NCBI RefSeq assembly: GCF_003063455.1
Contig: NZ_NESN01000001.1
Location: forward strand, 62,001-126,000
Direction: 5' to 3'
DNA length: 64,000 nucleotides
From: Limnohabitans parvus II-B4
GTDB lineage: Bacteria > Pseudomonadota > Gammaproteobacteria > Burkholderiales > Burkholderiaceae_C
In this document: in pieces, positions 1 to 8,771 of the stretch
How the letters are laid out: the number at the start of each line of letters is the position of its first letter
Numbering within the stretch: the stretch's first letter is position 1
Program-made: the position numbers and the translations under genes
The notes under the pieces: model-generated
Database searches by the model: none
Told to the model about the DNA's origin: nothing
Seen by the model: only the letters and a program-made list of their open reading frames with translations

Positions 1-31
1 AATACCAAGTCGTCAGCACGATGTCGAAAAG

Positions 32-47
32 ATTACATATTTGTCAT
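32..47. promoter_or_regulatory. candidate heavy-metal response-regulator box
   Basis: The bases read ATTACA-TATT-TGTCAT, an imperfect inverted repeat with a 4-bp spacer, 62 bp before the start of the adjacent metal-type response regulator. CusR/CopR-family regulators bind boxes of this general form, often upstream of their own genes. Autoregulation, or control of genes to the left of the window, is inference. Confidence 0.4.
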
Positions 48-108
48 CTCGCCATCGCAATAAATGGAAGTCGTCATACTCAGGTCTGCCAAAGAGGGTC
101 AGTTGCCA

Positions 109-792
109 ATGAAAATTTTGATTGTGGAAGATGAGCCTAAGACCGGGGCATATCTGCGCCAGGGACTGATCGAGGCCGGTTTCGTTGTGGACTTGGCCAG
201 AAATGGGCCCGACGGCCTTCACCTAGCTCTTGGCGGTAACTACGATCTCGCGATCCTGGATGTGATGATGCCGGGCATGAGCGGTTGGGAGGTCCTGCAG
301 GCGATACGTCATGAAGGCCTACAAGTGCCAGCCATGTTTCTCACCGCCCGCGATCAGGTGGAAGATCGCGTGAAGGGGCTTGAATTAGGCGCCGACGATT
401 ACCTCGTCAAGCCGTTTTCCTTTGCCGAGCTCTTGGCCCGAGTTCGCACCATTGTGCGCCGCGGTCGTAGTGGCACCGAATCCACGACCTTGCAGGTGGC
501 AGACCTCCAACTTGATCTGCTACGCCGCCGCGTCACCCGAGACGGCAAGCGCCTTAATCTTACCGCCAAGGAGTTTGGATTGCTGGAACTGCTGATGCGT
601 AGGCAGGGAGAAGTCCTGCCCAGGTCGCTGATCGCCTCTCAGGTTTGGGACATGAACTTCGACAGCGACACTAACGTCATCGAGGTGGCCATGAGGCGTC
701 TGCGCGTCAAGATCGATGATGATCACCAGTTCAAGCTGATCCAAACTGTACGCGGCATGGGCTACGTGCTCGAAGCGCCGGAGGGTCGCTAG
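109..792 (+). CDS. heavy-metal response regulator, CusR/CopR/IrlR type
   Basis: A 227-residue OmpR-family transcription factor. An N-terminal receiver domain (about residues 1-115) carries the acidic pair E7/D8, the phospho-acceptor D51 in ILDVMMP and a conserved lysine in LVKPF; a winged-helix DNA-binding domain follows (about 125-225). The start at 109 is chosen over an in-frame ATG at 64 because AGAGGG lies 10 bp upstream and the protein then begins directly with the first receiver strand. The stop TAG abuts the ATG of the sensor kinase, so the two are co-translated. The sequence resembles the CusR/CopR/IrlR subgroup that responds to copper, silver, zinc or cadmium, but the metal cannot be read from the sequence. 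No metal transporter lies immediately downstream; the target may be to the left of the window. Confidence 0.88.
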   Translation: MKILIVEDEPKTGAYLRQGLIEAGFVVDLARNGPDGLHLALGGNYDLAILDVMMPGMSGWEVLQAIRHEGLQVPAMFLTARDQVEDRVKGLELGADDYLVKPFSFAELLARVRTIVRRGRSGTESTTLQVADLQLDLLRRRVTRDGKRLNLTAKEFGLLELLMRRQGEVLPRSLIASQVWDMNFDSDTNVIEVAMRRLRVKIDDDHQFKLIQTVRGMGYVLEAPEGR

Positions 793-2214
793 ATGTTTCG
801 CAGGCTGTCACTGACATCCCGCCTCACCATCTTTTTTATAGCGCTGGCCAGTTCGGTCATCCTGGGCTTGGCGCTTCTTTTCATGGTAGAGGCTGATAGG
901 CACTTCGTCGACCTCGATAGCGCCGCCTTGGATGATAAAAAGCACCTGATCGAGGGCATTCTGGCCAGTTCTCGATCCCATGAAGAAGCTCGCAGTCGCC
1001 TGAACGAAGCATTGAGCCATCACCACAGCCTTTACGCTCTGGTCAAAGGACCGCAGGGTGAAAAGTTGTACCAGACCAACGGATACAGCGGCCCGACTAC
1101 GCAAGCATCATTCATCACGAATGACGACGGCCACGGGCTTCAGTCTTGGAGGAGTGGCGGTCGCGAGTTCCATGAGATGAGCTTTACTGCTGGCATGGTT
1201 CAGGGAATGGCCGGGCCGCTCCAAATATCACTCGCCGTCGATACGCAGCACCACCAAGAATTCATGAGGGAGCTCCGGCGCAGCATTGCGATCTATGCTG
1301 TGCTGGCCATTCTTCTAAGCGGATTCTTGGCTTGGTTCGCGGCTCATCAAGGCATGTCTCCGCTGCGCGCAATGAAACGTCGCGCCGCTGCAGTGACAGG
1401 CCAACAGTTGCAAGAGCGCATGCCCGAGGATGCCGTCCCGATTGAAATGGCAGATTTGGCAAGGGAACTCAATGAGATGTTGGGTCGCCTGCAGAACGAC
1501 TTCAAACAGCTTGCTGATTTTGCGGCGGATTTGGCACATGAACTTCGCACACCCATCAGCAATCTCCTCACCCAAACACAGGTGACGCTGTCCACCCAAC
1601 GCGACCTTAAGACATACCAAGATACGCTGGCGTCCAACGCAGAGGAATTGCAGCGTTTGGCTCGGGTGGTATCAGACATGCTATTCCTCGCCAAGACAGA
1701 GCGGGGGGTAGACCTGCCCCATAAGGAGTCCTTCTCGGCAGCACAAGGAGCTCGCGAACTCGTTGAATTTTATGAAGCCGTTGCGGACGAAAAACGCATC
1801 TTGATGAGCGTGGAAGGTGATGGGCGAATCTATGGCGATCGTTTGATGTTCAGACGTGCCTTGAGCAACCTCCTATCCAATGCGCTCAGGCATGCACCAG
1901 TCGGCGGTGTCGTGGGCGTCAGAATCGAAAGTTCGTCGCGTGGAATTGAAGTCACTGTCAAAAACACGGGCAAGGAGATTCCATTGGATGTCCAGCAGAG
2001 AGTCTTCGAGCGCTTCTATCGCGCAGACTCAGCACGCAGGCACCCAGCTTCTGACGGGGCAGGCTTGGGGCTGTCGATTACCAAAGCCATCGTCGAGGCC
2101 CATGGCGGGGCGATCTCGGTTACTTCAGACCAGGAGTGGACTCGATTCAGGCTTGTTTTTCCAGGGCTTCAAGCAAGGATGAGGCAAGCGACTGAACTAC
2201 TTAGTCGGCCCTGA
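793..2214 (+). CDS. heavy-metal sensor histidine kinase, CusS/CopS type
   Basis: A 473-residue inner-membrane kinase. Membrane helices at about residues 12-32 and 165-184 enclose a periplasmic sensing domain of about 130 residues with a histidine cluster (HHH near 76-78, and HH near 153). A HAMP linker (about 185-240), a HisKA domain with the phosphorylated H249 in DLAHELRTP, and an ATPase domain with N, G1 and G2 boxes (NLLSNAL, DGAGLGLSI) follow. The gene begins immediately after the stop of its response regulator. Family members pass phosphate to the partner aspartate in response to periplasmic metal ions. The specific metal is not known. Confidence 0.88.
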   Translation: MFRRLSLTSRLTIFFIALASSVILGLALLFMVEADRHFVDLDSAALDDKKHLIEGILASSRSHEEARSRLNEALSHHHSLYALVKGPQGEKLYQTNGYSGPTTQASFITNDDGHGLQSWRSGGREFHEMSFTAGMVQGMAGPLQISLAVDTQHHQEFMRELRRSIAIYAVLAILLSGFLAWFAAHQGMSPLRAMKRRAAAVTGQQLQERMPEDAVPIEMADLARELNEMLGRLQNDFKQLADFAADLAHELRTPISNLLTQTQVTLSTQRDLKTYQDTLASNAEELQRLARVVSDMLFLAKTERGVDLPHKESFSAAQGARELVEFYEAVADEKRILMSVEGDGRIYGDRLMFRRALSNLLSNALRHAPVGGVVGVRIESSSRGIEVTVKNTGKEIPLDVQQRVFERFYRADSARRHPASDGAGLGLSITKAIVEAHGGAISVTSDQEWTRFRLVFPGLQARMRQATELLSRP

Positions 2215-2228
2215 ATAACGCCTTTTGC

Positions 2229-2621
2229 GTGAACAAGAGAGGGCCGGATCGCGCTGTACCGATTCATAACAACCGCCGCAGCGGGCGCAAACAAATGAGA
2301 CTGCCCAATGAGCAATCAAGGCGACCGGGGAAACTGCTGCGGCCGTGGGACGTGGCGGCCACACCGCTGGAACTGGCGCTGGCCAGGGGCCACCGGTGGT
2401 TGGCAATGCTGGAGTACGGCAAGTTGAAAAACCTGACTGAAATTGTAGCGCTGGAGGGAGTCGACAACAGCTACGTCAGCCGGATGGTGAATTTGACTAC
2501 GCTGGCACCGGACATCGTCGAGGCGATTTTGGAGGATACGCTGCCGGATCACCTGACGCTGTTTGATCTTGCGGTGGACCCGCCTGCGCTGTGGGAGGAG
2601 CAGCGGTTACGGATTTGGTGA
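2229..2621 (+). CDS. small helix-turn-helix protein of mobile-element recombinase loci
   Basis: About 130 residues. The middle (about residues 50-105) contains a helix-turn-helix, with RWLAMLEYG, LTEIVALEGVDNSYVSRM and LAPDIVEAIL. This is characteristic of small proteins found beside large serine recombinases in integrated elements. The N-terminal RRSGRK segment also fits that family. The usual recombinase partner is absent, so this looks like a stranded remnant of an element. The GTG start at 2229 lacks a strong ribosome site, and an internal ATG at 2295 is an alternative. The biochemical role is unknown; DNA binding is inferred from the fold. Confidence 0.55.
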   Translation: MNKRGPDRAVPIHNNRRSGRKQMRLPNEQSRRPGKLLRPWDVAATPLELALARGHRWLAMLEYGKLKNLTEIVALEGVDNSYVSRMVNLTTLAPDIVEAILEDTLPDHLTLFDLAVDPPALWEEQRLRIW

Positions 2622-2949
2622 GACGGGACTGTAAAAGATAGTGATGGCGACTGACTCCAAGACAGCGGGGTGTCTGTAAAGCCAGCACCAGACCGCCCGA
2701 TCATGTTCGCATAAGCACGGATCGCATACGCGGCATGTCGAGTGACCGGTATTTCAATTACAACGGTCCTCGTAGCTCCTCCCGCTTAAATGACCGGTAG
2801 TAATCGCCGCAACTATGACGTCCACTTACCGCGAGTGACTACAACCAGCCTAAATCACAGATTGATACAACAACAGCATCGTCCGCTTTTGGCCGAAAGC
2901 CGCCTCACCACGCTGAGAAAAAGCGTCAGGCCAACCGGTATGAACTTGT
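2622..2949. other. intergenic stretch without recognisable gene
   Basis: No frame here resembles a known protein. The phrase TGACCGGTA occurs twice about 45 bp apart, but I see no clear promoter or terminator. It probably represents degraded element DNA between two remnant genes. Confidence 0.5.
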
Positions 2950-3306
2950 ATGAAATCACCCCATACAAGCACCGAGGCACATGGCCACCCCTCTGCTGCG
3001 ACACCACGGCTGGAAGGCACCCGAGACGTGCTGGACGTACTGACCTGCGGCATCGTCAGAACAGCAGCACGAGAGACCAAGCCGGAGCCCCTCATCCAGG
3101 CTCCAGCGACCCCGGCCGAACCCAGCCGAGAACTCCTGACCGAGAAAATGCTCGCCGATCGCTGGGTGTGTTCCGTCGCGCGGCTTCAGCGCTGGCGCAC
3201 CGTCGGCGAGGGGCCGCCGTACTTGAAGATCGTGGGGAAGGTCCTGTACCGACTCAAGGACATTGAGGCCTACGAGGAAGCCAGCCTGGTCCGGAAGGTG
3301 TTCTAG
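2950..3306 (+). CDS. excisionase/AlpA-like helix-turn-helix protein
   Basis: A 118-residue protein whose C-terminal half (about 58-115) is a MerR-like winged helix of the HTH_17/excisionase type: LLTEKMLADRW, RLQRWRTVGEGPPY and the wing VLYRLKDIEAYE. Such proteins regulate integration, excision or plasmid genes. The N-terminal 55 residues are low in recognisable structure. The gene lies just left of the 80-bp tRNA-like repeat and close to another mobile-element HTH gene, which suggests both belonged to an integrated element. No recombinase is left next to it. Confidence 0.6.
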   Translation: MKSPHTSTEAHGHPSAATPRLEGTRDVLDVLTCGIVRTAARETKPEPLIQAPATPAEPSRELLTEKMLADRWVCSVARLQRWRTVGEGPPYLKIVGKVLYRLKDIEAYEEASLVRKVF

Positions 3307-3332
3307 GAGGGCTTTGGAAGGCCCCGAACGGA

Positions 3333-3368
3333 TTGGAAATTGTTCGAACGACTTGGAATCAGTTCGAA
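3333..3368. repeat. two 16-bp direct repeats with TTCGAA core
   Basis: TTGGAAATTGTTCGAA and TTGGAATCAGTTCGAA occur 20 bp apart (3333 and 3353), about two helical turns, directly after the stop of the excisionase-like gene. The spacing would suit a regulator binding one face of the helix. The role is unknown. Confidence 0.5.
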
Positions 3369-3374
3369 ATAGTC

Positions 3375-3454
3375 TTGGCGGAGCAGCGATGATAGCCCCA
3401 CCAACCTGCTCAGGTCCGGATGCATCGTTTTTTGATGGCGCCGGGGATTCGAAC
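3375..3454 (-). repeat. 80-bp repeat, copy A, tRNA 3'-end-like
   Basis: An 80-bp sequence repeated in the same orientation at 13736-13815 with about 7 mismatches by eye. On the minus strand its first part reads GGTTCGAATCCCC followed by CCATCA, like a tRNA T-loop, acceptor and degraded CCA end. No complete tRNA cloverleaf is present upstream. Site-specific integration at tRNA 3' ends duplicates such sequences, so this is a candidate attachment-site scar. Confidence 0.6.
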
Positions 3455-3650
3455 CCGCAAATTCGGGGGCATGTTCATCCTTCATGCAGGCTTCCCCTTC
3501 AGGCCAGGGTCAACGAGCCTTCGATGTTCCCGCGAGCGGCATTCGATTTGGGACAGATCTAGTGAGCGGTATTCACTTCCCCCTTTGGGGCTTCGATCAT
3601 GCCGAATTCTCTGTCACTGAACAGTACGAACTCTAGGAACTCCGTCACGT

Positions 3651-3702
3651 CAACCTGCTTAGGTTCGGATACATCTTTTTTGACAGGGTTGGACATTCGA
3701 AC
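3651..3702 (-). repeat. degenerate third copy of the tRNA-like repeat
   Basis: CAACCTGCTTAGGTTCGGAT followed by a TTTTTTGA tract and ATTCGAAC matches the right three-quarters of the 80-bp repeat at 3375-3454 with many substitutions. It suggests repeated or older insertion at the same type of site. Confidence 0.45.
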
Positions 3703-3993
3703 TTAACTACCGTACAAAGGCTGTATCGTGGCTCCCACGGATTTTCCGAGCCTTGCAGTAAGTGCTGCAATTGAAGGGATCATCCGCTCAGAGTAAACGC
3801 CAGCATGGCTGTTTCAGGTTGGTTACGGTCATTTGAGCCGTTGCATCCAGAAGACGGCGAACTGGGAAAAGCGAAAATTCCTTTGCCATTCGCCAATGAC
3901 CGCCTCGCATCTGAAGTCAACGTTTGACCCCACCTGAACGATGAGGCATCTTCAACGCCAGCCTCGCTCAATGCGCAGGCAGCCGCCACCTCC
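3703..3993. other. intergenic stretch without recognisable gene
   Basis: No open frame here looks like a real protein. The stretch lies downstream (3') of the efflux operon. No strong terminator hairpin was seen. Confidence 0.4.
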
Positions 3994-5133
3994 TCAAGCA
4001 CGCGGCGACTTTCCCTCGAACTTCAATACCAAGCTTCCGGCCAGCAAGGTCAATACAAAAAGACAACCGAGGTACGGCATCACGCTTTGCAGGGGGGCAC
4101 CCATCTGATTCAGACGCAACGCTGCCTGGACTCCCGCCGTTGTGGGAATCAACCAACGCAGGTATTGCAACGCGGTAGGCAATGCCTCTGACGGCCATGA
4201 AAATCCTGCAAGAAATACCAAAGGCAGCGTGGAGAAAAGAATCACTTGGAGGACCCGTTCGCGATCTCGGCACCACAGGCCCACCAATGAGCCCAGCGTG
4301 ACGATGGCGGACAAGTACAGGACCAAGAAGACTAGGGATCCAGCAACGTTTCCTGCGCGCGGGTAGCCATAGAGCCAAAAAATCCATCCAAAATAAAACA
4401 GCCCAGACACCAATCCCGGCACGAGAAATGCCAGCCAGCGTCCAATCCAGACCATAGGACTTGCTTGAACTGCACGTTGCTCGACCCAGGTCGCCACCAA
4501 CATCCCCACTCCCATCAGAAGGGTCTGATGCATGATCAGCAGGGCGACGGCAGGAACGATGAAGCTGCCGTAACCCTCTGTGGCGTTGAACAAGGCAATG
4601 GCTTGAAAATCCACCGGCGTACGAGTCTCACTTGCCTGACGAGGACTTTGACCCTTTGCCTCTCGCTGTCGGATTTCAATACCCGCCGATGCTGCACCTA
4701 CGGCTTCCGCTAACCCGTACTGCACCGCCTTGCTGATGATGGGGTAGGCGCCGTTCGACACGATCGTCACCAAAGCTGGCATCCCCCTGGCGACGTTTGC
4801 CTTCAGGGTGTCTGGGAGAAGCAGGTAGCCTTCAATCTCGCCGCGACTCATGGCGGCCTGCGCGGCGCGCTCATCAGACGCTACGGCTTTGACCTCGATC
4901 CGTGGGTTGGCAAGTGCTAGGCGTTGGATCGTCCGTGACAGAGCCGAGTGATCCTGGTCGATGACCGCCACCGGCACTCGGGTCACGACCTCCGGACCGA
5001 AGAACCAAGGGTAGAAGAAAGCATAGAACAAGGGCGCTGCAAAAAGCAGCATCAATACGCCCTTGTCTCGCACAACATCGCGCAGCGTTGCGACGAACCC
5101 CGTCCTCAGGGTTCTTGAGTGGTGGAGGGTCAT
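3994..5133 (-). CDS. ABC-2 type efflux permease, second copy
   Basis: A 379-residue inner-membrane permease of the ABC2_membrane_3/YhhJ-YbhR type. One N-terminal membrane helix (LLFAAPLFYAFFYPWFF) precedes a large extracytoplasmic domain beginning VPVAVIDQDHSALS, and five or six helices follow from about residue 205 (for example AVALLIMHQTLLMGVGMLVA). The ATG at 5133 follows the stop of the upstream permease by one base (TGACATG), so translation is coupled; the longer frame to 5244 would overlap that gene. It is the last gene of the outer-membrane channel/adaptor/permease/permease operon. No ATPase is encoded beside it. The substrate is unknown. Confidence 0.8.
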   Translation of the reverse strand: MTLHHSRTLRTGFVATLRDVVRDKGVLMLLFAAPLFYAFFYPWFFGPEVVTRVPVAVIDQDHSALSRTIQRLALANPRIEVKAVASDERAAQAAMSRGEIEGYLLLPDTLKANVARGMPALVTIVSNGAYPIISKAVQYGLAEAVGAASAGIEIRQREAKGQSPRQASETRTPVDFQAIALFNATEGYGSFIVPAVALLIMHQTLLMGVGMLVATWVEQRAVQASPMVWIGRWLAFLVPGLVSGLFYFGWIFWLYGYPRAGNVAGSLVFLVLYLSAIVTLGSLVGLWCRDRERVLQVILFSTLPLVFLAGFSWPSEALPTALQYLRWLIPTTAGVQAALRLNQMGAPLQSVMPYLGCLFVLTLLAGSLVLKFEGKSPRA

Positions 5134-5134
5134 G

Positions 5135-6313
5135 TCAACGAGCTCCCCATGTCGATGGCTTGTTGCGAGCCTGGACCAAGCCCCACGCGGCCAGTGCGAG
5201 CAAACCCAGAGTGGCCAGCAGGAATGCCACAGGAGTCGCAGCACTCGCGCGGGCCGGCAAGCCCATCAGCAATTGCTCCGTCTGCAGCCGGATGTAGTGG
5301 GTGAACGGCATGGAAGTCGCCCATAGGCGAGCGCTGTCAGGCATTGCACTCAGTGGGAAGCTCATGCCACTGAATGCGAAGGCCGGGGCGGTTAGAAGTC
5401 CAGTCACGGACAACGCGGTCCGCAAAGACTTGGTCAGTGCGGCCACCGCAGCACCCGCGGCCAGAGACAGTGCCATGAGCAAAGCCAGGGCGAGGCAGAT
5501 CCAGGCAAGATGCCCGGGGATGTCCCAGCCACGCCCGGCCGTGATGAACCAAAGCGCTCCGGTACCGATCCCCGTAAGCGTCATCCAGGGAATCGCCAGC
5601 TTGCCCAGCAGGGCGACCGCGACGGACCGCCCTCCCTCGTGTCCCAGCCACTGTCCTAGCGTCTTGTCCCTCAACTCTCGACCTACCGCCCAGGCACCAG
5701 CCGTCATTGCCAGAATGTGCAGGATGGCCGGGATCACGGCAGCAGTCAGGTACTTTTCGTAGTTACCGGACCCGTTGAACAGCGCAATCGATTGAGTCTG
5801 GATCGGATTAAAGCTGGTCTTGGCCTGTTGGGGGGATTCACCTCGCTTGGTTCGAGCCGACACTTCGATACCGGCAGCCAAGGTCCCCACCACCGTGCGC
5901 ACATCCCGCTGCAGCAGGCTCGAGTGCGTGGCAAACTGGGCGTTATGGCGCAGGGTGACTTCGGACTTGACCCCGCGCTTGATGTCTCGCTCGAAGTCCC
6001 GGGGAATGTTGACCATCGCGTATACCCGCACGCTCCTGAGAGCGTTTTGGGCCGAGGATTCGCTGTCGAATTCGTCGACAACCTGAATGCCAGGCGAGGC
6101 GTCGAGCATGCGCACCAGTTGCCGCGACAGCCCGGAGTGGTCTTCATCTACCACGCCGACTGGCAGGTTCCTCGGGATGGCGCTGGAGAACATCCACACG
6201 ACCAGCACCACGGCCAGCAAAGGCACCCACGTCACCATCGCCAGGTCCCAGGGGCTTTGGCCTAGGCGACGGGCTTCCCGCCTGGCGCTGTCGAAGAAGT
6301 GGTGCATGGTCAA
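5135..6313 (-). CDS. ABC-2 type efflux permease, first copy
   Basis: A 392-residue permease homologous in layout to the next gene: a helix near residues 27-47 (MVTWVPLLAVVLVVWMFSS), an external domain starting LPVGVVDEDHSGLSRQL, then helices from about 200 to 380. Two such permeases normally form a heterodimer energised by a cytoplasmic ABC ATPase, as in the YbhFSR system. Here the gene follows the HlyD adaptor by one base and precedes the second permease by one base, a tight operon. No Walker-motif protein is present in the cassette, so the energy source must be elsewhere or the system is decayed. Confidence 0.8.
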   Translation of the reverse strand: MTMHHFFDSARREARRLGQSPWDLAMVTWVPLLAVVLVVWMFSSAIPRNLPVGVVDEDHSGLSRQLVRMLDASPGIQVVDEFDSESSAQNALRSVRVYAMVNIPRDFERDIKRGVKSEVTLRHNAQFATHSSLLQRDVRTVVGTLAAGIEVSARTKRGESPQQAKTSFNPIQTQSIALFNGSGNYEKYLTAAVIPAILHILAMTAGAWAVGRELRDKTLGQWLGHEGGRSVAVALLGKLAIPWMTLTGIGTGALWFITAGRGWDIPGHLAWICLALALLMALSLAAGAAVAALTKSLRTALSVTGLLTAPAFAFSGMSFPLSAMPDSARLWATSMPFTHYIRLQTEQLLMGLPARASAATPVAFLLATLGLLALAAWGLVQARNKPSTWGAR

Positions 6314-6314
6314 T

Positions 6315-7283
6315 TCAATCGACCAGAACGGACATGCCTGGGCGAACCCCCTCGATCACTTGGGACGGGCGGGCCCGGACCTCGAAGGTTTTGATGTCAA
6401 AGCCCTGATCGGAGCGCGTGGCACGCCAGGTGGCGAAATCGGGCATCACTGCTGCCCGGTACACCTTGAAGCGAACCTTGCGGCCTTTCAAGGCGGGCAA
6501 GGTGCCATCGAATTCCTTGCCGACGCCAAACTTATCGAGCTTGTCTTCGCGCACGTTGAGCACCACCCACTGATCTGCCATGTTGGCGACCGTGACCACA
6601 GGCACTCCTTGGGGCGAGATCTCGCCCACACGCCCCAGGACCTTGACCACTTCACCGGCCACCGGGCTCTTGAGCTCCGTCTCGGCCTTGGCCGCCTGAA
6701 CTTCAGCCACGACGCCAGCCAATTGACGTGCCTGGGCGGCGGCAGCTTGCTTGTCTTCGGAACGTGCCCCGTCGCGCGCCATCTCATACTGGGCCTGCGC
6801 GGCCAAGGCCTGATCGCGGGCTGCCTTGAAATTAGCCTCAGCCTCGTCGCGCTTTTGTGCGGCGATCAAGCCGTCCCGGGCCAGTCCCTCAATCCGCTTG
6901 AACGATGCTTGTGATAGATCCGCCGCGGCCTGGGCGCGCTGCCAGTTCAGGCGGGCGATTTCCACCTCCTGGGGCCGGGCACCCTTTTGCGCCTTGGCCG
7001 CCGTGGCCTGGGCAGCCTCCTGGGCTGCCGTGGCCTGCGCCAATTTGGCGGTCACCTCGGGACTGTCCAGGCGAATGAGCGGTGAGCCCACCGTGATGAC
7101 ATCCCCCTCCTTGACGAGGATGTCTGCGATGCGGGCGCTGACCTTGGAAGCGACATCGACTTCCTGCACCTCCATCTGTCCCTGGAAGGCCTCCGCGCCA
7201 GGCTGCTGGGCCTTCCACAGGCCCAGGCCGAGAACTGCCACTGCGCCGATAGTGACCAGTGTGACGGGTAGTTTCTTATTCAT
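6315..7283 (-). CDS. HlyD-family periplasmic adaptor of the efflux cassette
   Basis: A 322-residue membrane-fusion protein. An N-terminal anchor helix (about 6-23) is followed by a split lipoyl domain (EVQEVDVASKVSARI with VKEGD), a long alpha-helical hairpin rich in Ala, Gln and Lys (about 75-195), the second lipoyl half (LKSPVAGEVVKVLGRVGE) and a beta-barrel. It resembles YhiI/YbhG. It would link the two inner-membrane permeases to the TolC-like channel encoded upstream. The ATG follows the stop of that channel gene by one base. Expression presumably comes from the TetR-controlled promoter at 8744-8771. Confidence 0.85.
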   Translation of the reverse strand: MNKKLPVTLVTIGAVAVLGLGLWKAQQPGAEAFQGQMEVQEVDVASKVSARIADILVKEGDVITVGSPLIRLDSPEVTAKLAQATAAQEAAQATAAKAQKGARPQEVEIARLNWQRAQAAADLSQASFKRIEGLARDGLIAAQKRDEAEANFKAARDQALAAQAQYEMARDGARSEDKQAAAAQARQLAGVVAEVQAAKAETELKSPVAGEVVKVLGRVGEISPQGVPVVTVANMADQWVVLNVREDKLDKFGVGKEFDGTLPALKGRKVRFKVYRAAVMPDFATWRATRSDQGFDIKTFEVRARPSQVIEGVRPGMSVLVD

Positions 7284-7284
7284 C

Positions 7285-8703
7285 TCATTGCGCTTTCAGA
7301 TCGGCACGGGCCATGTAGCTGGTGAATTGATCGGACAGACCGGCCACTTCCAGGAGATCGGCGAGGGCCTTAACATAGTCATAAGCCGACTGTGCCTGCT
7401 CGGTCTTGGTTTTAGCCAGGTTCACCTCTGCGTCGATCAGTTCTAATGTGGAGTTCGTCCCCGCCTTCTGGCCCTTGGTCTTGAGTTGGAGGACTGCATC
7501 GGCCAATTCCAGACTTGGGGCCAGGGACAGGAATTGACGCCTGGTCTGGTCAACGGCCATCCACCGTTTCTCGACCAGCAGCGCGATGTCATTTCGGGCC
7601 TGCTTGTCCTGGCTGTCCGCCATCTCGATGAGCCGATGCGATGCTTCGCTCATCAAGGAGCGGTCCACCCCCCCCCACAGACGCCAGCTGACTCCCACGC
7701 CCACGACCCAGTTGGCTTGGTCCGAGGAGCGGAGCTGGCGTTGCCCGAAGGCAAATATCGTGGGCTTCTTGTGGGACTCTTCCAGGGCATGAATCTGCTC
7801 GGCCTCATGCCGCTTGGCGGCCACCTTGCCCAATCCTGGGTGTCGTTCCAGAGCAGCGTCGATGAAGTAGCCAAGCGGCTCAATGGGTGAACTGATCACG
7901 AAAAGAGGACTCATGGCTTGAACCCGTTCACCGTTGCGGATGGTTCTGGCCAACGCGGTAGACGCCAACTCAGCGTCATCCCGAGCCTTTTGGGCGTTCC
8001 GCTTGGCTTCCTCCATCGCAGCGCGGGCCTGGAGTCGCTCGACCTGTGCGACAAGGCCCGCTTCAAGCATTCGCTGCGTCGCGGCGTCATGCTCCTGGAC
8101 GGCTCGAAAGGCCGCCTCGCGCAACCCGGCCGCGCGCTCAGCCAACTGGGCTCCGAAATAACGCTGCGCGAATTCCGTAAACACCTCTTGCTGCGCCTGG
8201 CGTCCGTCCGCCCGGGCCTCTTCGGTCTTGGCTTCTAAGGCCTGCTTGATGGCGGTGGTGGCGCCGCCGGTGTAAAGGGGCAATACAGCCGAGACAGAAG
8301 AGGTGTTGCCGCTGCGCTGAGTGCTCAGGTCGACACTGTTCGGCAGTTGCGGCAGGCGTGACAGGCCTGCAGCCAAGGTAGGGGGTAGAGCAGCAATGGA
8401 CGAACCGATGGTGTGCGTCAGCGGTGACAGATCGACCCCCTGCACCGCGCCTTGGAACCTGTAGGAGGCGGCGCCTACGGACACCACGGGGCCGCCCAGG
8501 TAGCGGGTAGCCTGCTCCTTCAACTGCGCGCTCTCGACCGACAAGCGAGTCATTGCCAGACGATCAGAATTGGCTTGGAGGCGCCGTGCGGCCTCTTCGA
8601 AGCTGAGCGCTTCAGCCCGTGTCAGCGCGGGAACGCAGGCCGCCGCAGTTATCAAGGCACACAGTGACAGTTTGGTGCGCAATCGATTTGGTTGATTCAA
8701 CAT
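7285..8703 (-). CDS. TolC-family outer-membrane efflux channel
   Basis: A 472-residue outer-membrane factor. A signal peptide ends near LTRA, then two repeats of long amphipathic helices alternate with short strands (SFEEAARRLQANS at the start, LVEKRWMAVDQTRRQ and AEVNLAKTKTEQAQSAYDYVKALADLL in the second half), the usual TolC pattern. The ATG at 8703 is preferred over one at 8736 because the longer start would overlap the operator. It is the first gene of a four-gene efflux operon. Two 16-bp palindromes and a good promoter lie immediately upstream, shared with a divergent TetR gene, so drug- or metabolite-inducible derepression is likely. The substrate is unknown. Confidence 0.85.
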   Translation of the reverse strand: MLNQPNRLRTKLSLCALITAAACVPALTRAEALSFEEAARRLQANSDRLAMTRLSVESAQLKEQATRYLGGPVVSVGAASYRFQGAVQGVDLSPLTHTIGSSIAALPPTLAAGLSRLPQLPNSVDLSTQRSGNTSSVSAVLPLYTGGATTAIKQALEAKTEEARADGRQAQQEVFTEFAQRYFGAQLAERAAGLREAAFRAVQEHDAATQRMLEAGLVAQVERLQARAAMEEAKRNAQKARDDAELASTALARTIRNGERVQAMSPLFVISSPIEPLGYFIDAALERHPGLGKVAAKRHEAEQIHALEESHKKPTIFAFGQRQLRSSDQANWVVGVGVSWRLWGGVDRSLMSEASHRLIEMADSQDKQARNDIALLVEKRWMAVDQTRRQFLSLAPSLELADAVLQLKTKGQKAGTNSTLELIDAEVNLAKTKTEQAQSAYDYVKALADLLEVAGLSDQFTSYMARADLKAQ

Positions 8704-8718
8704 GGCATTCTCTTTGTC

Positions 8719-8734
8719 GGTACCAATCGGTACC
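8719..8734. promoter_or_regulatory. TetR operator 1
   Basis: GGTACCAATCGGTACC is a 6-bp inverted repeat around a 4-bp spacer. It lies just downstream of the predicted start of transcription of the efflux operon. It has the same plan as operator 2, centre to centre 42 bp away, which is four helical turns. Confidence 0.65.
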
Positions 8735-8743
8735 ATAATCGAA

Positions 8744-8771
8744 ATTCTAATCGGATTATTGGTACTGTCAA
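8744..8771 (-). promoter_or_regulatory. efflux operon promoter
   Basis: On the minus strand TTGACA (8766-8771) and TAGAAT (8744-8749) are separated by 16 bp, a near-consensus housekeeping promoter. The -35 hexamer lies inside operator 2 and the start point falls next to operator 1, so a bound TetR protein would block it. Confidence 0.65.

Noticed and set aside
2790..3266. A 158-codon frame overlapping the excisionase-like gene
   Set aside because: It is in another frame from the helix-turn-helix protein, is very rich in Arg and Pro, and shows no domain.
3425..3470. A functional tRNA on the minus strand
   Set aside because: Only a T-loop and acceptor-like end can be recognised. The T stem is mismatched and no D arm or anticodon arm follows.
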